This document shows positions 5,213-5,396 of a stretch of 5,396 bases of DNA, piece after piece (position 1 is the first letter of the stretch; every line of letters starts with the position of its first letter). Source of the DNA: Tepidiphilus sp. Its GTDB lineage: Bacteria > Pseudomonadota > Gammaproteobacteria > Burkholderiales > Rhodocyclaceae. Where the stretch lies: contig JAQUGB010000123.1 in the NCBI GenBank assembly GCA_028684345.1, positions 1-5,396 on the forward strand, in the 5' to 3' direction. Under the pieces are notes generated by a model. The model was given only the letters and a program-made list of their open reading frames with translations. It was not told where the DNA came from and ran no database searches. Made by a program: the position numbers and the translations under genes.

Positions 5213-5396
5213 ATGTCCGACGAACTCATGTTCACCCCTTCCTCCGCCTTCAAGCTGCCGCCTCATTCGCTCGAAGCCGAACAGGCGCTGCTCGGCGGCT
5301 TGCTCCTCGACAATACCGCTTGGGAGCGAGTCGCTGATCTCGTCGGGCCTGACGACTTCTATCGCGACGAACACAAACGCATTTTCCGTCACGTCA
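5213..5396 (+). CDS. dnaB: Replicative DNA helicase DnaB, N-terminal part
   Basis: Hexameric helicase that unwinds DNA ahead of the replication fork and recruits primase. Only the first 61 codons are inside the window. They show the classic DnaB N-terminal domain: PPHSLEAEQALLGGLLLDN (16-34), WERVADLV (37-44), DDFYRDEHKRIFRHV (47-61). The ATPase and RecA-like C-terminal domain lies beyond the edge. ATG 5213 is chosen because it gives a normal short leader before PPHS; ATG 5228 is an alternative. The ribosome binding site is weak (AACGAGA at about 5196-5202, 10 bases from the ATG). The neighbourhood, after rplI, is the conserved proteobacterial one and fits PriB two genes upstream of rplI, since both act in primosome assembly. 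Confidence 0.96.
   Translation, partial: MSDELMFTPSSAFKLPPHSLEAEQALLGGLLLDNTAWERVADLVGPDDFYRDEHKRIFRHV

Noticed and set aside
1..5396. An undescribed defence, mobile or biosynthetic system
   Set aside because: Every substantial stretch is accounted for by conserved housekeeping genes in a familiar order; there are no transposase, integrase, toxin, CRISPR or repeat-array signatures.

Overview
The window is a compact, high-GC (AT-richer only in one promoter region), entirely plus-strand stretch of ordinary bacterial chromosome. It carries eight protein genes and no mobile element, CRISPR array or structural RNA gene that I can see. A PriB gene between rpsF and rpsR, together with nagZ-uvrC-pgsA ahead of rpsF-priB-rpsR-rplI-dnaB, points to a proteobacterium, most likely a betaproteobacterium; the order (for example Hydrogenophilales, Rhodocyclales or Nitrosomonadales) cannot be fixed by eye.

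Layout. Bases 1-3451 look like one transcription unit whose start lies upstream of the window. It holds nagZ (cell-wall recycling beta-N-acetylglucosaminidase, 5' end cut by the window edge), uvrC (nucleotide excision repair endonuclease) and pgsA (phosphatidylglycerophosphate synthase), separated by only 12 and 31 bases. Bases 3452-3687 form the one real intergenic region. It contains short repeats and palindromes of unknown meaning, then a very good sigma-70 promoter (TAGACA, 17 bases, TGCTATATT), then a short leader with a hairpin that fits the known S6:S18 autoregulatory element, then a strong ribosome binding site. Bases 3688-5102 are the ribosomal operon rpsF-priB-rpsR-rplI, closed by a textbook Rho-independent terminator at 5127-5166. 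The replicative helicase gene dnaB starts at 5213 and runs off the window.

How the genes work together. The second operon couples two small-subunit proteins that bind each other (S6 and S18), one large-subunit protein (L9), the replication-restart protein PriB and, after the terminator, DnaB, the helicase that the restart primosome loads. The first group mixes wall recycling, DNA repair and phospholipid synthesis and is probably a housekeeping read-through unit rather than a pathway.

I looked for an undescribed system and did not find one. The points worth a second look are the rpsF leader hairpin, the repeats and palindrome just upstream of its promoter, the divergent DNA-binding face of PriB and its weak GTG start, and the true upstream start of NagZ.
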